Assembly: GCF_012272815.1 (NCBI RefSeq)
Contig: NZ_JAAWWL010000002.1
Coordinates: forward strand, 526,280 to 590,279
Reading direction: 5' to 3'
Source of the DNA: Croceivirga thetidis
GTDB lineage: Bacteria > Bacteroidota > Bacteroidia > Flavobacteriales > Flavobacteriaceae
DNA: 64,000 nt
Shown here in pieces: positions 31,717 through 40,411 of the stretch (the stretch's first letter is position 1; the number at the start of each line of letters is the position of its first letter). A model generated the notes under the pieces. The model made no database searches and was not told where the DNA came from. It saw only the letters and a program-made list of their open reading frames with translations. The translations under genes and the position numbers were made by a program.

Positions 31717-34700
31717 ATGAAATCTCTTACTGTTAAAGGGCTCATTTATGCGTTATTGCTATTGTTTTTAATTCCAGGTTATTCGCAAGAAAAGGAAAAG
31801 GATAATAATCCTTTTAGTGGATTGGAGTTTAGAAATATAGGCCCTGCCTTAACCTCTGGAAGAATAGCGGATATTGCCATTCACCCACAAAACGAAAACG
31901 TATGGTATATAGCCGTTGGTTCTGGCGGCGTATGGAAAACTGAAAATGCAGGTACCACTTTTAAACCCATTTTTGATAAGCAGAGCGTCTATTCAATAGG
32001 TTGCGTTACCATCGACCCTTCAAATCCAAGTACGGTTTGGGTGGGTACCGGAGAAAATGTCGGTGGTCGCCATGTCGGTTTTGGAGATGGAATATATGTC
32101 AGTCATGATGATGGTAAAACCTGGAAGCATATGGGTTTAAAAAACTCTGAGCATCTTTCAAAAATCATAGTCCATCCTGATAATTCAAATAAAATCTATG
32201 TAGCGTCTCAAGGCCCTTTATGGAGTAAAGGTGGAGAACGAGGGTTTTATCGTTCAGAAGATGGCGGTAAAACTTGGACTCGAACCTTGGGTAATGGAGA
32301 ATGGACAGGGGTTACCGATATGGTCATGAATCCTGATGATCCAGAAGTACTATTCGCGGCTACATGGGATAGACATCGAACCGTAGCTGCCTACATGGGT
32401 GGTGGTCCAGGTTCTGGTATCCACAAATCCATTGATGGCGGTAAAACATGGACCAAACTTAGCAATGGTATCCCAAAATCAAATCTTGGTAAAATAGGAC
32501 TAGCACTTTCACCTTTTGATTCAGAGACGATTTATGCAGCTATTGAATTGGATAGAACAAAAGGGGGCTTATACATTTCTAAAAATGGCGGGACAGCTTG
32601 GTCCAAGCAATCTGATGCGGTCTCAGGAGGTACTGGTCCTCACTATTATCAAGAGTTATATGCTTCTCCACACCAAGAAGGAAAACTGTATTTAATGAGC
32701 AATTATGTTCAGGTTTCTGATGACCATGGTAAGAACTTTTCGTTCATGAACGAAGAGAACAAACATGTAGATAGTCACGCAATGGCTTTTAAATCGAATG
32801 ACCCGAACTATGTCCTTTTTGGCACGGATGGGGGTTTATACGAGTCATATGATTTGACCAAGACGTGGCATTATTTCGCAAATCTACCAGTTACTCAGTA
32901 TTATAAAGTTGCAGTTGACGATTCCAAACCATTTTATAATATCTATGGCGGAACGCAAGACAATGGATCTCATGGTGGGCCATCAAGAACTTTACGTGAA
33001 GATGGCATTTTAAACCAAGATTGGTGGATCACCCTCGGGGCAGACGGCCACCAATCAGCAACGGAACCGGGTAATCCTGATATTACCTATGGTGAGTTTC
33101 AGCAAGGGTGGTTATGGCGAATCGACCAGACGACAATGGAGACCGTCTTTATTCAACCACAACCGGCCACGGGTGACCCACATGAACGCTTTAATTGGGA
33201 TGCACCAATTTTGGTCAGTCCTCATAATCCAACACGACTATATTTTGCATCCTACCGCGTTTGGAAATCAGAAAATAGGGGTGATGACTGGACTGCAATA
33301 TCGCCCGATTTAACCCGTAACGAAGAACGGATAACCTTACCAATATTGGGTAGGCAGCAAAGTTGGGACAATCCCTGGGATGTAGGAGCGATGAGCGAAT
33401 ACAACACCATAACCTCCTTGTCAGAATCTCCTGTTCAAGAAGGATTATTGTATGCTGGCACTGATGATGGCATTCTACAGGTTTCTGAAGATGGAGGTGC
33501 CAACTGGCGTAAAATAATGCTTGGTTCAATTAAAGATGTCCCTAGTCGCGCTTTTGTAAATGATGTCAGGGCCGATTTGTACGATGCCAATTCGGTTTAC
33601 TTGGTCTTGGACAACCATAAAGAGGGTGATTACAGACCATTTATCCTAAAAAGTAGCGATAAAGGTAGAACCTGGAGCAAAATCAATGGCAATCTCCCGA
33701 ATAAGTTATTGACCTGGCGAATTGTACAGGACCATAAGGATAAGAACTTGTTGTTTGCGGCAACTGAATTTGGTATCTATTTCACAAAAAACGGTGGTGT
33801 AAATTGGCAGAAATTAAAAGGCGGCGTGCCAACGATTTCTTTCCGTGATATTACCATTCAAAGAAGGGAAAACGATTTGGTAGCTGCGTCTTTTGGACGT
33901 GGGTATTTTGTTCTTGACGATATTTCTCCAATCCGCGAATACGATTCTTCAAAATCAACAGCAGTGCAACTGTTTCAACCAAGAACGGCATATTGGTATA
34001 TTCCTATTGCAGGCATGTACGGACAAGGTGACAATACTTATAAGGCCGACAACCCGCCTTATGGCGCCATGATTTCGTACTATTTACCAGAAAAGTACGA
34101 GTCGGCAAAAGCCAAAAGAACCAAGAAAGAGAAAGAACTTAATAAGGAGAACACTTCAATTCCTTTCCCGGGTTGGTCAGCTTTGGCCAGCGAAAAGAAT
34201 ATTCCAGCACCTGTATTGAAAATGATGATTAAAGATTCAAATGGTGAAGTGGTGAATATGATTGATGCGACCAATAAAAAAGGTTTTAACCGAATTAACT
34301 GGGATTTGTCCTATGCAAACAGAACAGGTATTCCGTTGAAAGCACCAAGACCAAATGAGTCGGTTGGAGGATTTGGAGCCCCCTTCAAGGCATTACCTGG
34401 CAACTACACAGGAACCTTGTACCTAGTTGAAGATGGTGCAATGAAACAGCTGGCAGAGCCTATTGATATAAAGGTAGAACGGTTGAAAGAAGGAGCATTA
34501 CCTTCCAAATCAACGGAAACTATCGATGCTTTTAGAAGTTCTTACCAAGAGTTCAGACAAGACTTACTCTTGGCAAATTCAGCTCTTGAAAAAGGTCAAA
34601 AACGAATTGGAGCGATGAAAAGGGCTTTTGCGCAAGCTACCAATCCAACAGAATCATTGTTCAAAGAATTAACTTCCTTAGAAAAAGAACTGAATAAAAT

Positions 34701-34959
34701 CGACGAAATCATGAACGGTAATGCTGCCAAGAACGAAATCGGTGAACGAAACCCACCAACGCCTGGCGATGGTAGTTTTGTTGGTATTGTAGCCTTAATG
34801 AATACCTATGGACCAACCGGCAACCAAACAAAGGCTTTTGAGCGAGCCGTATCACAATTGGCGAACGTGAAATCTGGTTTGACAGAAATTATGACACAGT
34901 CGATGCCGAAATTGGAGCGGTCATTAAAAGTTGCAGGTGCTCCAGCCATAGAAAATTAA
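31717..34959 (+). CDS. Secreted sortilin/BNR-repeat protein
   Basis: A 1080-residue exported protein. The start at 31717 gives the signal peptide MKSLTVKGLIYALLLLFLIPGYSQ; the frame is open for 64 codons upstream but that part overlaps the previous gene. The body is a large beta-propeller of VPS10/BNR type with repeated Asp-box turns such as SHDDGKTW, SEDGGKTWTR, SIDGGKTWTK, SEDGGANW, SSDKGRTWSK and TKNGGVNW. The last 250 residues hold a beta-sandwich and a helical bundle (EFRQDLLLANSALEKGQKRI). Such proteins are called glycosyl-hydrolase-like, but no enzyme activity is established. It follows the trehalase operon by 73 bp and may be transcribed separately. Confidence 0.9.
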   Translation: MKSLTVKGLIYALLLLFLIPGYSQEKEKDNNPFSGLEFRNIGPALTSGRIADIAIHPQNENVWYIAVGSGGVWKTENAGTTFKPIFDKQSVYSIGCVTIDPSNPSTVWVGTGENVGGRHVGFGDGIYVSHDDGKTWKHMGLKNSEHLSKIIVHPDNSNKIYVASQGPLWSKGGERGFYRSEDGGKTWTRTLGNGEWTGVTDMVMNPDDPEVLFAATWDRHRTVAAYMGGGPGSGIHKSIDGGKTWTKLSNGIPKSNLGKIGLALSPFDSETIYAAIELDRTKGGLYISKNGGTAWSKQSDAVSGGTGPHYYQELYASPHQEGKLYLMSNYVQVSDDHGKNFSFMNEENKHVDSHAMAFKSNDPNYVLFGTDGGLYESYDLTKTWHYFANLPVTQYYKVAVDDSKPFYNIYGGTQDNGSHGGPSRTLREDGILNQDWWITLGADGHQSATEPGNPDITYGEFQQGWLWRIDQTTMETVFIQPQPATGDPHERFNWDAPILVSPHNPTRLYFASYRVWKSENRGDDWTAISPDLTRNEERITLPILGRQQSWDNPWDVGAMSEYNTITSLSESPVQEGLLYAGTDDGILQVSEDGGANWRKIMLGSIKDVPSRAFVNDVRADLYDANSVYLVLDNHKEGDYRPFILKSSDKGRTWSKINGNLPNKLLTWRIVQDHKDKNLLFAATEFGIYFTKNGGVNWQKLKGGVPTISFRDITIQRRENDLVAASFGRGYFVLDDISPIREYDSSKSTAVQLFQPRTAYWYIPIAGMYGQGDNTYKADNPPYGAMISYYLPEKYESAKAKRTKKEKELNKENTSIPFPGWSALASEKNIPAPVLKMMIKDSNGEVVNMIDATNKKGFNRINWDLSYANRTGIPLKAPRPNESVGGFGAPFKALPGNYTGTLYLVEDGAMKQLAEPIDIKVERLKEGALPSKSTETIDAFRSSYQEFRQDLLLANSALEKGQKRIGAMKRAFAQATNPTESLFKELTSLEKELNKIDEIMNGNAAKNEIGERNPPTPGDGSFVGIVALMNTYGPTGNQTKAFERAVSQLANVKSGLTEIMTQSMPKLERSLKVAGAPAIEN

Positions 34960-35069
34960 AATGTAACGAATAGATTGAACATCTACAGAAATGGTCATTT
35001 GCTTAGATAAAAATGATTCATTCTTGTGGATGTTCTTTTCTTTGCAATTAGATTAGCTGATTCAAAACG

Positions 35070-35990
35070 ATGGAAAAAAAATCTAACCAAACCCTGTTTG
35101 TCATACTCGCTTTTTTTTCCATTTATGTCATATGGGGATCAACTTATTTGCTGAATAAGATTGCAGTAGCCGAAATACCACCATTTTTCTTGGCAGGCAT
35201 ACGATTTATAACTGCTGGCCTTTTAATTTTCGGCATTGCGAAACTCTCTGGAAAATCTATTTCAATTACAAAACATCAGCTAAGAAATACCATTATAGCA
35301 GGATTTCTTTTTCTAAGTTTTGGTAATGGGATTGTGGTTTGGGCCTTGAAGTTCGTTGATAGTAATTTTGCCGCATTACAGATTTCAGCACAACCACTTG
35401 TTATTCTATTAATGATGTGGGCTTTACAAGGTAAAAAGATTCAACCCATGTCGATTTTTGGTATCATTTTGGGTATGCTTGGGATTTATCTTTTGGTAAG
35501 TCAGAAAAACATCTTGGCACAAGAGAACTCTTTGGTGGGAATGCTTATGATTTTCGCAGCGATGCTTTCATGGGGCTATGGTAGCCTGTACATAGGCAAA
35601 GCCGATATGCCAAAAAATTATTTTGTCAATACCGGTTATCAGATGTTTACAGGAGGTATCATGCTAGGGTTATTTAGTTTGGTTTTTGGAGAGGAATGGT
35701 CATTTGTTAATGATTGGTCCACTAAAACCCAATGGTCAATGCTCTTGTTGGTCATTTTTGGCAGTATTGTCGCTTTTACTTCATTTAACTATCTCCTTAA
35801 AATGGTTTCACCAGAAAAAGTAGCAACAAATACGTACGTAAACCCAATAGTAGCCATGATTCTTGGCTGGTATTTTCTAAATGAACAAATTACTGCGCAA
35901 TCTGTGGTGGCCGCAATAATACTGCTGACGGGAGTTTACTTTATAAATACCAAAAAGAGACTAACAATCTTAAATCGATTTAAAAAATGA
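35070..35990 (+). CDS. EamA/DMT-superfamily transporter
   Basis: A 306-residue membrane protein with about ten transmembrane helices in two homologous EamA halves. The first half shows FSIYVIWGSTYLLNKIAV and PPFFLAGIRFITAGLLIF; the second half shows AAMLSWGYGSLYIGKADMP and GWYFLNEQITAQSVVAAIILLTGVYF. This is the YedA/RhaT-like exporter group, which moves amino acids or other metabolites. The stop overlaps the start of the DUF1080 gene by 4 bp (ATGATAA), so the two are co-expressed. Substrate unknown. Confidence 0.9.
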   Translation: MEKKSNQTLFVILAFFSIYVIWGSTYLLNKIAVAEIPPFFLAGIRFITAGLLIFGIAKLSGKSISITKHQLRNTIIAGFLFLSFGNGIVVWALKFVDSNFAALQISAQPLVILLMMWALQGKKIQPMSIFGIILGMLGIYLLVSQKNILAQENSLVGMLMIFAAMLSWGYGSLYIGKADMPKNYFVNTGYQMFTGGIMLGLFSLVFGEEWSFVNDWSTKTQWSMLLLVIFGSIVAFTSFNYLLKMVSPEKVATNTYVNPIVAMILGWYFLNEQITAQSVVAAIILLTGVYFINTKKRLTILNRFKK

Positions 35991-36670
35991 TAAGAATTAG
36001 CCTAACCTTAGTTCTCTTAATCTTCCTATCGTCTTGTGCTGAAGATTCAAAATCATTGTTTAATGGAAAAGACTTGAATGGTTGGTCAATGGATGTACCG
36101 ATGAAAGATTCCATACCCAATGCTCCAGAATCCTTTATTGTAAGGGATGGCATGTTGGTCTCACTTGGCGAACCAAGGGGGCATCTAGTGACCGATTCCA
36201 TCTATAAGAACTATCGCCTTGAAGTTGAATATCGATTTCCAGGAGAACCTGGAAATTGTGGTGTATTGGTACACGCATCGACGCCAAGGGCTTTATACAA
36301 GATGTTTCCAAAATCACTTGAGGTTCAAATGGAACACCAAAACGCTGGCGATTTTTGGGTAATTGTTGAAGATATTGAAGTTGATAATATGGTTCAACAG
36401 CGAGGACCAAAAGAAGAATGGGGTATTACTGAAGGAACAAATAGACGCATTAAAAACCGAACAGATGATTCAGAAAGGCCATTGGGCAAATGGAATTCAA
36501 TGACAATTGAATGTTTTGAAGACCAAGTTAAAGTTTGGGTTAATGGTACCGTGGTCAATTATGGTTATAATGCCACGGTTTCTGAAGGAAAAATTGCCTT
36601 GCAAGCTGAAGGGGCAGAAGTGGAATTTCGAAAATTGGTCATTACTTCCATTGCTAAATTGACTGAATAG
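35987..36670 (+). CDS. DUF1080-family lipoprotein
   Basis: A 227-residue lipoprotein (lipobox FLSSC, Cys17) of the same DUF1080 fold as the protein at 7635-8258, but only moderately similar to it. Motifs are SLFNGKDLNGWSM, FIVRDGMLVSLGEPRGHLVT, NYRLEVEYRFPGEPGNCGVL, WNSMTIECFEDQVKVWVNG and GKIALQAEGAEVEFRKLVI. Possible roles are 3-keto-glycoside hydrolysis or glycan binding in the envelope. The gene overlaps the transporter gene at its start. Confidence 0.9.
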   Translation: MIRISLTLVLLIFLSSCAEDSKSLFNGKDLNGWSMDVPMKDSIPNAPESFIVRDGMLVSLGEPRGHLVTDSIYKNYRLEVEYRFPGEPGNCGVLVHASTPRALYKMFPKSLEVQMEHQNAGDFWVIVEDIEVDNMVQQRGPKEEWGITEGTNRRIKNRTDDSERPLGKWNSMTIECFEDQVKVWVNGTVVNYGYNATVSEGKIALQAEGAEVEFRKLVITSIAKLTE

Positions 36671-36800
36671 CAAACAGATGGTTCATTCTTGTACATTTCA
36701 CTACATTAAATGTACAGTCCATTACATCCGATTTTTTTTGAAGACCCTTGCTGATGATATTTGTGCCATCATCAATCAAAAAGTGAACAATCAATCATCA

Positions 36801-36830
36801 AAACGTCCACTTTGACCGAAGTGGACGTTT
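36801..36830 (+). terminator. Strong hairpin just upstream of the SDHHKA-repeat gene
   Basis: A perfect 12-bp stem AAACGTCCACTT / AAGTGGACGTTT closes on a 6-nt loop TGACCG and is followed by ATTTT. It would end transcription from the DUF1080 operon. Because it ends only 20 bp before the ATG at 36851, a promoter cannot easily fit between, so the hairpin may also act as a leader attenuator for the next gene. Confidence 0.7.
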
Positions 36831-36850
36831 ATTTTAAAAAACGAACAATC

Positions 36851-38299
36851 ATGTCACAAGCATCAAAAATTATCATTTCCTTTTTAGTAAAACTCATCGT
36901 TCTAGCAGTTTTTCTAATTCCATCTGACTCAAATGCCCAACGCCGAAGTACTTCGGTCAATATCAATAGTAATGGCAAGACCACAATCTCTATAAAAAAT
37001 GGATTGGGTAATAATTTTGCCATTGAATACAAGGGTGAAATTGAACTTGCCAACGACGATTCAGATATCGTCTCAATCTCTAGGGGAGGATATTTCGAAA
37101 TTAAAAAAACTGCTTTCGGTAGTCGTAGAAAAGTATTTATTGAACCCAATGGTTCCGGTGGGCTAATTAAAAAATATTACACCGGAGGTTCCCAACAAAG
37201 CTTTGATCCAGAAGGTAAAAAATGGCTTTCTGAAGTTTTGTTCGAGGTCGTCCGAACGACAACACTCGGGGCAGAAAAAAGAGTAGATCGGATTTATAAA
37301 AAAGAAGGATATTATCCTGTTTTAAAATTTGTGGATGAAATTTCAAGCGATCATGTCAAATCAAGGTATTTGAAATTATTGCTGGAAAAAAAATTAGATG
37401 AACGCGGATTGATTGGAGCCCTCAAGCGGGTAGCCGATATCGACTCTGATCACCATAAGGCTGAAATCTTGAAACACAGTTCAAGGGCGTTTTTGACTTC
37501 TGAAGCGGTAACGGCCTCATATATTGAAACTACAGGTAAGATCAATTCAGACCATCACAAAGCCGAAGTTTTGAAACGTTCAATAGAAGATAGGGCTATT
37601 TCAGACAATCAAATGAAGGCACTTTTTCAAATTACAGATGATATAAATTCAGATCACCATAAGGCCAGTGTGTTAACTAAAGTTTTGAATAGTAGAACCT
37701 TGAATGCTGAAAACACAAAACTATTGATAGCCACCGCCAATTCGATTAACTCTGATCACCACAAGGCCAACGTATTAAAAAGGGCTTTATCCAGCAAAGA
37801 ACTATCATCAAGTTCATACCATACCTTGATTTCATCGATGGATAATATCAATTCCGATCATCATATGGCCAGTGTGTTCAATGAGCTATTGCGCAATAAC
37901 TTAAATGATGAAGCCTTGGCCCATTTGTTAAAGCAGGTGAAACAAAATATATCATCAGATATGCACCAAGCGACCGTACTTAAAAAAGTTGTCCAAGAAC
38001 AAGATGTTAAGGGTGTTATGGATTCATTTCTTTCGGCCTTACAATCGGTTAATTCGGATCACCATAAAGCTGAAGTATTCAAAGCACTGGCACGTCATTC
38101 GTATTCGGACAATGACCTTATTTCAATTTTAGAAACCACTAAAAATATAAACTCAGATCACCATCATGCTGAAATCCTTATCGCTTTTGCACCAATGGTC
38201 AGAGGAAAGTCAGAACGGGTTTTGGATGCCTATCACGATTCGAGTGACGCCATATCCTCAGACGCTCATTTGGGCAGAACATTAAAAGCATTGAGATAA
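36851..38299 (+). CDS. Exported SDHHKA-repeat protein
   Basis: A 482-residue protein starting at the ATG at 36851 (a signal peptide follows: SFLVKLIVLAVFLIPSDSNA). Residues 35-160 are a beta-rich domain (TSVNINSNGKTTISIKNGLG, KVFIEPNGSGGLIKKYY). Residues about 160-480 are nine to ten helical repeats of roughly 36 residues, each carrying I-N-S-D-H-H-K-A-(E/S/N)-V-L-K or a close variant. Similar SD-x-x-KA repeats occur after the metallopeptidase domain of some Bacteroidota BlaR1-like proteins. Whether the paired His bind metal is unknown. The gene is 53 bp upstream of the LytS/LytTR operon and may feed signals to it. Confidence 0.75.
   Translation: MSQASKIIISFLVKLIVLAVFLIPSDSNAQRRSTSVNINSNGKTTISIKNGLGNNFAIEYKGEIELANDDSDIVSISRGGYFEIKKTAFGSRRKVFIEPNGSGGLIKKYYTGGSQQSFDPEGKKWLSEVLFEVVRTTTLGAEKRVDRIYKKEGYYPVLKFVDEISSDHVKSRYLKLLLEKKLDERGLIGALKRVADIDSDHHKAEILKHSSRAFLTSEAVTASYIETTGKINSDHHKAEVLKRSIEDRAISDNQMKALFQITDDINSDHHKASVLTKVLNSRTLNAENTKLLIATANSINSDHHKANVLKRALSSKELSSSSYHTLISSMDNINSDHHMASVFNELLRNNLNDEALAHLLKQVKQNISSDMHQATVLKKVVQEQDVKGVMDSFLSALQSVNSDHHKAEVFKALARHSYSDNDLISILETTKNINSDHHHAEILIAFAPMVRGKSERVLDAYHDSSDAISSDAHLGRTLKALR
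37340..38275 (+). repeat. About 105-111-bp coding repeats (INSDHHKA modules)
   Basis: Coding repeats of the preceding CDS. Cores read ISSDHVKS, IDSDHHKA, INSDHHKA (three to four times), INSDHHMA, ISSDMHQA, VNSDHHKA, INSDHHHA and ISSDAHLG, spaced by about 35-37 codons. The nucleotide copies are diverged and the SDHH core is the best conserved part. Borders are approximate. Confidence 0.75.
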
Positions 38300-38316
38300 A
38301 CCGCTAAGAAATAACA

Positions 38317-38354
38317 ATACCACCAAGGCAAACTAATTGCTAAATTGGTGGTAT
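38317..38354 (+). promoter_or_regulatory. Inverted repeat covering the LytS start codon
   Basis: Perfect 10-bp arms ATACCACCAA (38317-38326) and TTGGTGGTAT (38345-38354) flank 18 nt that can pair further (GCAA with TTGC). The right arm contains the first two bases of the ATG at 38353. In RNA this would bury the start site. In DNA it is a candidate operator. A second in-frame ATG at 38392 would fall outside the hairpin. Confidence 0.5.
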
Positions 38355-39384
38355 GGCAATTCAGTTACGACAACTATTTTACCAACCAACCATGCGAAAG
38401 CACCTGGGCCTGCTATTTATTGGATTCATATTAGGTGTATTAACCTTTGGATTTATCAATTTTCAAAAGGAATTACATAATGTGGATTTACTAATGAGCG
38501 GGCTTTTAGGTGTTCTGGTGAGCTATAGCATATTTCACTCCAACAAACCACTCAATTCGGTCTTTGACTGGAAGTCGTATACAGGTTTTCGATTACTATT
38601 GGGTATATTATTTCACACAGCTATCGGATTTACCTTGATTTGGTTAGGAACTTGGCTGGTTCGAGGTAACGGTTTTTTTGAGGCCATTTCCCTAGAAACC
38701 GGACTTAAATTGGGAATTTTACTTTTCTGTGCTGCCATCATTTACAACATTATTTATTTTGCTTTTTTCTCATACAACCAATTTGCACGCAATCAAGTTG
38801 CTGAACTCAAAACGGAACGTAAGCAAGCTGAACTTCAATTGGAAACTTTAAAATCACAATTAAGCCCTCACTTTCTTTTCAACTGTATCAATTCACTTTC
38901 TTTTCTGTTTCATGATGATGTTGAAAAAGCAGAAAGCTTTATTCGGTCAATGGCGAACTCGTATCAATATACCTTGGAAAATTGCAGAAGTTCCTTGATT
39001 TCACTGAAACAAGAATTGGACTTTTTAGAGTCGTATTCATTTCTTCTGAAGACTCGTTTTAATGGAATGTTTGAACTAAAGTATGATTTAAATGATAAGC
39101 ATCTTTCTAGTAAAATACCACCTTTGACCTTACAATTATTGGTTGAAAACGCAATAAAACACAACAAGCTAAGTGTGGAGAACCCAATATTAATCCAGAT
39201 AAAAGGATACGAATCAACATTGTCTGTATCTAATACCAAAGCAGCAACATCGATTGCCAAAAAAACGACTGGCATTGGATTAAAAAATATAGATAAACGC
39301 TATAAAATTTTAGCAAAAAAGGGAATTACCATACAGAATGATTCCCAATTCAACGTACTATTACCTATGTTAACGAATGAATAG
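38353..39384 (+). CDS. LytS-type sensor histidine kinase
   Basis: A 343-residue membrane kinase: four hydrophobic segments at about 18-36, 46-62, 80-102 and 118-140, then a short coiled coil and a His_kinase domain. The phospho-acceptor is His173 in LKSQLSPHFLFNCINSLSFL. The ATP-binding N box is LQLLVENAIKHNKLS and the G-like motif is TTGIGLKNIDKRY. An alternative start at 38392 (MRKHLGLLFIGF) would also leave all membrane segments. It overlaps the next gene by 8 bp. The natural output partner is the LytTR regulator at 40392. Confidence 0.9.
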   Translation: MAIQLRQLFYQPTMRKHLGLLFIGFILGVLTFGFINFQKELHNVDLLMSGLLGVLVSYSIFHSNKPLNSVFDWKSYTGFRLLLGILFHTAIGFTLIWLGTWLVRGNGFFEAISLETGLKLGILLFCAAIIYNIIYFAFFSYNQFARNQVAELKTERKQAELQLETLKSQLSPHFLFNCINSLSFLFHDDVEKAESFIRSMANSYQYTLENCRSSLISLKQELDFLESYSFLLKTRFNGMFELKYDLNDKHLSSKIPPLTLQLLVENAIKHNKLSVENPILIQIKGYESTLSVSNTKAATSIAKKTTGIGLKNIDKRYKILAKKGITIQNDSQFNVLLPMLTNE

Positions 39385-40411
39385 GCTCTTCGTACATAAT
39401 CCATGGTTTCGCCTGTTCGGACCACTTTTTAGTGGTACGTTAGTGTATTTGCTATTACTATTGATAAACGATTCGGTTCTATCCATTAATGAAGATTTTC
39501 TAAGTCAGGAACTATTCGTTTGTATTGCATTGGCGTATTTGAGTCAGGAGTTTTTGAGACTAAGCTTGTTAATCTTTGGACGATTTGATTTAGAAAATCG
39601 ACCTTTTCTACGGGTGGTCCTACAATTGATGGTCTCTTTAATACTGACCGTAGTTTTGGTTACTGGGGCTGTATATCTGTACTTCTCAAAAGTTCTTTTT
39701 TACGAACCCAATTTCAGGGAGCTCTTAATCTTCAATAGTATTTTTTCCTTCATAACGCTGCTTTATGTTGTGCTTTATTTCGGACATTATTTTTTATATC
39801 GGAGAAATACTTCAAAAATTAAGCGTGAAGAACTCGCTCTAAACGAAGTAGACCATGCATTCAACCATTATGTAAAAGGAATCAATCCTAGCTTATTGTT
39901 TGAAAGCCTGGAGGCCATGTTGGTAGAAATGAAGTCAAATCCAGATAGGGCAGAGGAACTTTCAGACCGGTTTTCAGAAGTGTATCGTTATATGCTTTCC
40001 AAAAGAAAACAAGAGGTGGTCACCATAAATGAAGAAATGACCGTGGCAAAACATTTAATTCGGTTATTCAATCACCTGCCCTATAGAAAAGTTGAACTTG
40101 AGAATTTAGTTAAAAGTGGATTTCAAGTATTGCCAACCACCATTTTAGTTCTTATCCAAAATATCGTGCGATCTACGATTGTCTCTGAGAAACAGAAGCT
40201 CTCGATTAAATTTGATGAAGTAGGGGAGATGCTTACCATATCCTACAAACCGGAAGAAAAATTGCAATTGTCATTTAACCAGTATTCCATCAAAGACCTT
40301 TCTAAAAGCTATAGCTACTATACTGAGAAACCCATTTCAATACATATGGATGGAACCATGAGAATAATTGCACTACCAAAACTAAATTTAGATGAACGTA
40401 GCAATAATTGA
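39377..40411 (+). CDS. LytS-like pseudo-histidine kinase
   Basis: A 344-residue membrane protein with the same design as the gene before it: about four membrane segments (roughly 13-30, 47-67, 80-102, 116-140) and a cytoplasmic region aligning with His_kinase. The equivalent of the acceptor motif S-P-H-F-L-F-N reads NPSLLFESLEAML, with Ser172 in place of His. The N box is reduced to LVLIQNIVRSTIVSEK and no glycine-rich ATP motif is seen. It should not autophosphorylate. The overlaps with both neighbours (8 and 20 bp) suggest it works as a partner or regulator of the active kinase. Confidence 0.8.
   Translation: MNRLFVHNPWFRLFGPLFSGTLVYLLLLLINDSVLSINEDFLSQELFVCIALAYLSQEFLRLSLLIFGRFDLENRPFLRVVLQLMVSLILTVVLVTGAVYLYFSKVLFYEPNFRELLIFNSIFSFITLLYVVLYFGHYFLYRRNTSKIKREELALNEVDHAFNHYVKGINPSLLFESLEAMLVEMKSNPDRAEELSDRFSEVYRYMLSKRKQEVVTINEEMTVAKHLIRLFNHLPYRKVELENLVKSGFQVLPTTILVLIQNIVRSTIVSEKQKLSIKFDEVGEMLTISYKPEEKLQLSFNQYSIKDLSKSYSYYTEKPISIHMDGTMRIIALPKLNLDERSNN

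Noticed and set aside
36761-36850. Longer N-terminus for the SDHHKA-repeat protein.
   Set aside because: It would translate through the strong hairpin at 36801-36830 and place the signal peptide internally.
37340-38275. Repeats in the SDHHKA protein considered as possible DNA repeat or recombination element.
   Set aside because: The nucleotide copies are diverged and only the protein motif is regular, so they are ordinary protein repeats.
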